NCBI GenBank assembly: GCA_039818945.1
Contig: JBCBSZ010000013.1
Location: 1 to 64,000 of the forward strand
DNA length: 64,000 bases
Direction of reading: 5' to 3'
From: JBCBSZ01 sp039818945
GTDB taxonomy: Bacteria; Actinomycetota; Acidimicrobiia; Acidimicrobiales; Poriferisodalaceae
The translations under genes were made by a program, and so were the position numbers. The notes under the pieces were generated by a model, which was given only the letters and a program-made list of their open reading frames with translations, had not been told where the DNA came from and did no database searches. Position 1 is the stretch's first letter. The number at the start of each line of letters is the position of its first letter. This document shows positions 59,934 through 64,000 of the stretch, in pieces.

Positions 59934-60632
59934 TCAGTCGGCCGCGTGCGCCCGCCCGAACTCCCGCGACTCGCCGGTGGCGAGGAACCACGCCTCCTCG
60001 GCGATGTCCACCGCGTGCTCACCGGCCCGTTCGAGCACCCGGCCGATGCGGTCCATCGAGAGCAGCAGTGGGAGTTGCTCGCTGTCCGCCGGGCCCGCGG
60101 TGATGAGCTCGAACGCCTCGGCGCGACGCCGCTCGAGGTCACGGTGGATCTCCTCGACCTCGAGTGCCACGCCCTGGTCCTTGTCGTGGAGCGAGCGCAG
60201 CGCGGTCTCGATCATCGCCAGATCGAGGCGCACCATGTCGCCGAGCACCTCCCGCAGGCGGTCCGACGGCACCGGGCCATGGGCCGCGAGCAGGCCGGCG
60301 ACGTCGACGGCCCCGTCGGCGATCCGCTCGAGGTGGAGAGCCGTGCGCAGCAACGCCAGGATGTGGCGCAGGTCGCCGGCGACCGGCTGGCGCCGGGCGA
60401 TCATCAGGATGGCCTCCTGTTCGATCGCGACGTGCGCCTGGTCGACGGCGTCGTCCTCTGCGTCCACCGCGGCGGCGTCGACACGGTCGCTCGCGAGACG
60501 ATCGATCGTCGCTTCCAGGATCGCCGCGACCTGCTCCGCCTGGGCCTGCACGGCGGACTCCAGCGAGGCCAGCTCGCGGTCGAACGTGGCGTGCGGCGTG
60601 AGCGCCGACCCGCGGTCGGTCGTCTGTTCCAT
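59934..60632 (-). CDS. phoU: Phosphate-signalling protein PhoU
   Basis: 232 residues with two PhoU helical bundles. The repeats show the metal-binding E/D pattern: QEAILMIARRQPVAGDLRHILALLRTALHLERIADGAVDVA and LLSMDRIGRVLERAGEHAVDIAEEAWFLATG. PhoU links the Pst transporter and the PhoR/SenX3 kinase to repress the phosphate regulon when phosphate is high. ATG 60632 has GGGGGAG upstream. No pst or phoR gene adjoins it here. Confidence 0.93.
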   Translation of the reverse strand: MEQTTDRGSALTPHATFDRELASLESAVQAQAEQVAAILEATIDRLASDRVDAAAVDAEDDAVDQAHVAIEQEAILMIARRQPVAGDLRHILALLRTALHLERIADGAVDVAGLLAAHGPVPSDRLREVLGDMVRLDLAMIETALRSLHDKDQGVALEVEEIHRDLERRRAEAFELITAGPADSEQLPLLLSMDRIGRVLERAGEHAVDIAEEAWFLATGESREFGRAHAAD

Positions 60633-60703
60633 CGTCTCCCCCTCCGGCAACGGCGCCGATGGTGCCCGACGGGGGGCGGACGGGGAAGGGACCGAAGACC
60701 CGA

Positions 60704-61381
60704 TCAGCGGAGGCCCAGCACGTCCAGGGCGTACTCCACGGCGTCGGGTGCCCCGGTCACCCCGAGCTCGGCGAGGGCCTGGTCCCGGGTGAGCGCCCCC
60801 TGGTGGCACCAGACGACGATCGCCAGGGAGCCGGTCAGGCGGACCTCGGCATCGTCGACCGCGCCGTCCGCGACCTGCATGCGCTCGTGGAAGCGGACGA
60901 AGCGACCGTCGTCGTCGCGGCGGGGGCCGATCGTCAGCGTGACCTGGAGCTCGTCGAGGTCGAGGGCCAGCACGAGCTCGCGCTCGTCGAGCGCCTCGGT
61001 GATCGCCATGGACTTCACGCCGAAGCGCAGCACCCGGTCGAGCAGCGGCTGGTCGTCGGTCGGCTCGTCGAGCAGTGGCACGCCGGCCCGCCCGAGCGCC
61101 ATGAGGACGGGCTCGAGGTCGCGGCCGGTCCGGCTGAGCTCGTAGACGGTCCGCGCCGCCGGCGGCGGGAGGTCGATCCGGCGCACGTACCCCGCCGCCT
61201 CCAGGTCGCGCAGCCGCTGCGAGAGCAGGGTCGGCCCGATGCCGGGGAGCGCGTCGTCGAGGTCCTTCCACCGCATCGGGCCCGCGAGCAGCTCCCGCAG
61301 CACCAGCAGCGTCCAGCGCTCGCCGACCAGGTCGAGGAGCCGGGCGGCGGGGCAGAACTGGGCGTAGGTGCGGCGGGCCAC
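60704..61381 (-). CDS. HxlR-family regulator with C-terminal SCP2-like domain
   Basis: 225 residues. The N-terminal 100 are an HxlR winged helix (FCPAARLLDLVGERWTLLVLRELLAGPMRWKDLDDALPGIGPTLLSQRLRDLEAAGYVRR). The C-terminal part (SMAITEALDERELVLALDLDELQVTLTIGPRRDDDGRFVRFH) resembles an SCP2/sterol-carrier fold and could hold a lipid ligand. GTG 61381 is the start. It diverges from the VOC gene; the 102-nt gap contains TACTAC and GTAGTA half-sites and a TACGCT -10-like box, but no single clear palindrome. Redox control as in other HxlR proteins is an inference; one Cys (Cys10) is near the HTH. Confidence 0.87.
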   Translation of the reverse strand: MARRTYAQFCPAARLLDLVGERWTLLVLRELLAGPMRWKDLDDALPGIGPTLLSQRLRDLEAAGYVRRIDLPPPAARTVYELSRTGRDLEPVLMALGRAGVPLLDEPTDDQPLLDRVLRFGVKSMAITEALDERELVLALDLDELQVTLTIGPRRDDDGRFVRFHERMQVADGAVDDAEVRLTGSLAIVVWCHQGALTRDQALAELGVTGAPDAVEYALDVLGLR

Positions 61382-61483
61382 GCTCTCGACGGTACGGCAG
61401 CACCCCTGCTACTACAACAATCACCCTTGTCCGCTACAGAACGCGTAGTACGCTGTGGCGGTCGTCACACCAGGGGAGATCTG

Positions 61484-62269
61484 ATGCCGACTCGCACGTC
61501 CTACGCCCACGGCACGCCGTCGTGGATCGACCTGGCGACGACCGACGTCGCCGGCGCCCGGGCCTTCTACGCCGAGCTGTTCGGCTGGTCCTTCGAGGAG
61601 AACCCCACGGACCAGGGCGGCTCGTACGTCATGGCCAGCAAGGCCGGGAGCGCGACGGCCGGGATGATGACCCAGCCCGACGAGCAGCGCGAGATGGGCC
61701 TGCCGCCCATGTGGAACAGCTACGTGACCGTCGACGACATGGCCGCCACCGTGGGCAGGGTCGAGGGGGCCGGCGGCAAGGTGATGGCGCCGCCCTTCGA
61801 CGTCATGGACGCCGGCGTGATGGCCGTGATCGTCGACCCGAGCGGCGGGGTCATCAGCCTGTGGCAGCCGAAGGAGCACATCGGTGCCCAGGTGGTCAAC
61901 GAGCACGGCGCGCTGATCTGGAACGAGCTGATCTCGCCGGACGTGCCGGCCGCAGCCGCGTTCTACGGCGAGGTGCTCGGCTGGGGGACCCAGGAGATGG
62001 ACATGGGCGAGATGGGCACGTACACGGTGTTCACGCTCGACGGCGAGGGGATCGGCGGCGCGATGGCGCCACCGATGGACGGCATGCCCCCGCACTGGGG
62101 TGTCTACTTCGCGGTCGACGACGCCGAGGCGACGATCGCTGCGGTGACCGCAGCCGGCGGTGCGGTGGTCAACCCGCCCACGCCGTCGCCGCCGGGGATC
62201 ATCGCCGTGGTGCAGGACCCGCAGGGGGCGATGTTCTCGATCATGCAGCCGGCCGAGCCGGCGTCGTAG
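61484..62269 (+). CDS. Tandem VOC-domain protein (CFP32/Cfp30B-like)
   Basis: 261 residues with two VOC domains: PSWIDLATTDVAGARAFYAELFGWSF... and LIWNELISPDVPAAAAFYGEVLGWG..., each closing with a DPSGGVISLWQP/DPQGAMFSIMQP strand. The same layout occurs in Mycobacterium tuberculosis 27-32 kDa antigens of the CFP32 group, whose reaction is not known. ATG 61484 has GGGGAG five bases upstream. It diverges from the HxlR gene and is its likely target. Confidence 0.87.
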   Translation: MPTRTSYAHGTPSWIDLATTDVAGARAFYAELFGWSFEENPTDQGGSYVMASKAGSATAGMMTQPDEQREMGLPPMWNSYVTVDDMAATVGRVEGAGGKVMAPPFDVMDAGVMAVIVDPSGGVISLWQPKEHIGAQVVNEHGALIWNELISPDVPAAAAFYGEVLGWGTQEMDMGEMGTYTVFTLDGEGIGGAMAPPMDGMPPHWGVYFAVDDAEATIAAVTAAGGAVVNPPTPSPPGIIAVVQDPQGAMFSIMQPAEPAS

Positions 62270-62280
62270 GGGCCCGTCGC

Positions 62281-64000
62281 TCAGCGGTGCTCGATGCGGG
62301 CGAGCCGAAGCACGGCTCGCCCGTCGGCCCGCGACCCCTCGACGTCGAGCTCGCCGACGAGCACCCACTCGTGGAAGCCGGCCGGGTCGACCAGCGTCTG
62401 CTCGACCGTCGTGCCGTCGAGCACGAAGTGCGCCGGCGCCCGGGCCTCGGGGTCGGTGCGGATCTCGTCGTGGTCGTCCCAGTACGGGGCGATGGCCTCG
62501 GCGAGGGCCTCGGCCGTCCATCGCGGCGCGCCCTCCGGCGCGTCGAGCTCGGCCAGCTCCGCGTGCTCGCGGCGGGCGAGCAGCTGCACCCAGCGGAACA
62601 TCTCGTTGCGGACCAGCACCCGGAAGGCGCGGGTGTTGCGGGTGACGTCGACGGTCACGGGCAGCTCGTCGGGCGCGGCGACCACCTCCGCGACCTGGTC
62701 GGGGTCGCGGAGGCGCTCCCACTCCTCGATCATCGAGGCGTCGACGCCGCGCACCAGCGCGCCGAGCCACTCGGTCACGTCGTCGACGTCGTCGGTGCGA
62801 GCCCACTCCGGGACGGTCTGCACCATCGCCCGGTAGGCGTCGGTGAGGTAGCGGAGCAGCACGCCCTCGGACCGCTTGAGCCCGTAGTGACGGACGTAGT
62901 CGTGGAACCCCATCGCCCGCTCGAAGAGGTCGCGCACGACCGACTTCGGCTTCACCGTCTCGCCCTCGATCCACGGGTGGTGGACCCGCCAGGCGTTGAA
63001 CGCGTCGTAGAGCGGCTCGGCCAGGGGTTTGGGCCAGGTGACCTCGTCGAGGCGCTCCATGCGCTCCTCGTACTCGACGCCGGCCGCCTTCATCTCGTTG
63101 ACGAGCGCGGTCTTGGCCTGGTCGAGCTGGGCGACGAGCACGACGGTGGGGTTCTCCAGGACCGACTCGACGACCGACACGACGTCGAGCGCGTACGAGG
63201 GTGACTCACGGTCGAGCAGCTCGACGGCGTCGAGGACGAAGGGTGAGAGGGCCTGGTTGAGGCGGAACTCGTCCTGGAGGTCGACGGTCAGTCGCACGAG
63301 GCGGCCCTCGTCGTCGGGTTCGTCGAGCAGCTCGACGATCTCGGCCTCGACCAGCGACCGGTAGATCGCGATCGCCCGCCGGACGTGGCGCCGGACCCGC
63401 GTGCGGGGCTCGTGGTTGTCGACCAGCAGCTCCCGGATCGCCCGGCACCCGTCGCCGGGCCGGTCGAGCAGGTTGAGGATCATCGAGTGGCTGACGGCGA
63501 AGCTGGAGTCGAGCCGCTCGGGCTCGCCGTCCCAGAGCTTGTCGAGCGTGCCCTCCTCCCAGTGCGCGAAGCCGCGCTCGGGCGGCTTCTTGCGCCGCAG
63601 CTTCTTGCCCTTCTTCGGGTCGTCGGCGACCTTCTGGGCGATCTTCTTGTTCTCGACGACGTACTCGGGGGCCTGCACCCAGACCGTGCCCGCGGTGTCA
63701 AGCCCCTTGCGCCCGGCCCGCCCGGCGATCTGCTGGAACTCCCGCACCGACAGCACGCGCACGCCGACGCCGTCGTACTTGCAGAGCTGGGTGAACAGCA
63801 CGGTGCGGATCGGCAGGTTCACCCCGACGCCCAGCGTGTCGGTCCCGCAGATCACCCGGAGGTGGCCGCCCTGGGCCAGCTTCTCGACCAGGAGCCGGTA
63901 CTTGGGGAGCATGCCCGCGTGGTGCACTCCGACCCCGTGGCGCAGCCACCGGGCGAGGTCGCGACCGAAGCCGGGGTCGAAGCGGAAGCCGCCGATCGCC
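62281..64000 (-). CDS. SKI2-like DEAD/DEAH RNA helicase with DUF3516 (5' end outside window)
   Basis: About 573 residues are visible and the frame is open at 64000, so the N-terminal RecA domain lies outside. The visible part has the second RecA domain of a SKI2-type helicase (VGVHHAGMLPKYRLLVEKL, ICGTDTLGVGVNLPIRTVLF, REFQQIAGRAGRKGLDTAG), followed by the DUF3516 helical C-terminal domain (WPKPLAEPLYDAFNAWRVHHPW, GFHDYVRHYGLKRSEGVLLRYLTDAYR). Actinobacterial members are putative RNA helicases of the HelY/Mtr4-related group. Its 3' end converges with the VOC gene with 11 nt between stops. Confidence 0.9.
   Translation of the reverse strand, partial: AIGGFRFDPGFGRDLARWLRHGVGVHHAGMLPKYRLLVEKLAQGGHLRVICGTDTLGVGVNLPIRTVLFTQLCKYDGVGVRVLSVREFQQIAGRAGRKGLDTAGTVWVQAPEYVVENKKIAQKVADDPKKGKKLRRKKPPERGFAHWEEGTLDKLWDGEPERLDSSFAVSHSMILNLLDRPGDGCRAIRELLVDNHEPRTRVRRHVRRAIAIYRSLVEAEIVELLDEPDDEGRLVRLTVDLQDEFRLNQALSPFVLDAVELLDRESPSYALDVVSVVESVLENPTVVLVAQLDQAKTALVNEMKAAGVEYEERMERLDEVTWPKPLAEPLYDAFNAWRVHHPWIEGETVKPKSVVRDLFERAMGFHDYVRHYGLKRSEGVLLRYLTDAYRAMVQTVPEWARTDDVDDVTEWLGALVRGVDASMIEEWERLRDPDQVAEVVAAPDELPVTVDVTRNTRAFRVLVRNEMFRWVQLLARREHAELAELDAPEGAPRWTAEALAEAIAPYWDDHDEIRTDPEARAPAHFVLDGTTVEQTLVDPAGFHEWVLVGELDVEGSRADGRAVLRLARIEHR

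Noticed and set aside
61382..61483. Palindromic operator for the HxlR regulator
   Set aside because: TACTAC and GTAGTA half-sites and an ACAA-n6-TTGT pair exist, but spacing and symmetry are too weak to call a site.

Overview
The window is very GC-rich, gene-dense DNA from an actinobacterium. It carries a WhiB-family protein, an MhuD-type heme oxygenase, a WS/DGAT acyltransferase, a HelD-like RNA polymerase-associated ATPase, a DUF3516-type helicase and many leaderless genes. The mix (WhiB, galactokinase, many orphan VOC/SDR/LLM oxidoreductases, no sporulation genes) would suit a free-living Acidimicrobiia-like actinomycete. That assignment is inference. I see no rRNA, tRNA, CRISPR array, transposase or phage gene, and no gene-free stretch longer than about 260 bases. 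It looks like ordinary chromosome.

1-5 kb: the tail of a methyl-accepting chemotaxis protein, then a two-gene lactate module (LldP-type permease and a large FAD/4Fe-4S D-lactate dehydrogenase) behind a 14-bp inverted repeat. 5-8.3 kb: a TfoX-like protein, a small 2TM protein, a TetR/PNPOx pair with a perfect palindromic operator, and a zinc-less quinone oxidoreductase. 8.3-17.5 kb: a MacB-like ABC exporter, a HelD-like protein split into two overlapping reading frames, WS/DGAT, and a phosphohistidine swivel protein that lacks its ATP-grasp domain. 17.6-24 kb: DJ-1-like protein and ABM monooxygenase, TetR, DEAD-box RNA helicase, an autoregulated-looking VOC/ArsR/AHSA1 operon, and an O-methyltransferase.

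24-35.3 kb: a ferredoxin-like protein, MFS exporter, a tiny acidic gene next to a Cys-rich membrane protein, isoaspartyl peptidase, MhuD heme oxygenase, GluQ tRNA-modifying enzyme, SprA-like HExxH protein, a kinase, a PilZ protein, and the reverse transsulfuration pair (CBS and cystathionine lyase/synthase). 35.3-42.4 kb: thiolase, alpha/beta hydrolase, TetR, esterase, EamA transporter divergent from an XRE-cupin regulator (one palindrome holds both -10 boxes), 2OG oxygenase, MFS. 42.5-54.3 kb: WhiB with an extra CxxC/CxxC domain, LLM oxidoreductase, a TPM/serine-hydrolase operon, a methyltransferase-DUF952 fusion, an ABC transporter with its own two-component system, and a second Cys/Met PLP enzyme. 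54.3-64 kb: ECF sigma with RskA-type anti-sigma, SDR, GNAT, galactokinase, a sugar-kinase-like protein, PhoU, HxlR regulator, a VOC protein and a helicase that runs off the end.

Two themes run through the window. Many genes appear leaderless: a TANNNT-like hexamer ends 6 or 7 nt before an ATG or GTG. Regulator genes are also repeatedly flanked by perfect short palindromes that look like autoregulatory operators. Convergent neighbours are packed so tightly that three pairs share one CTAG as both stop codons.
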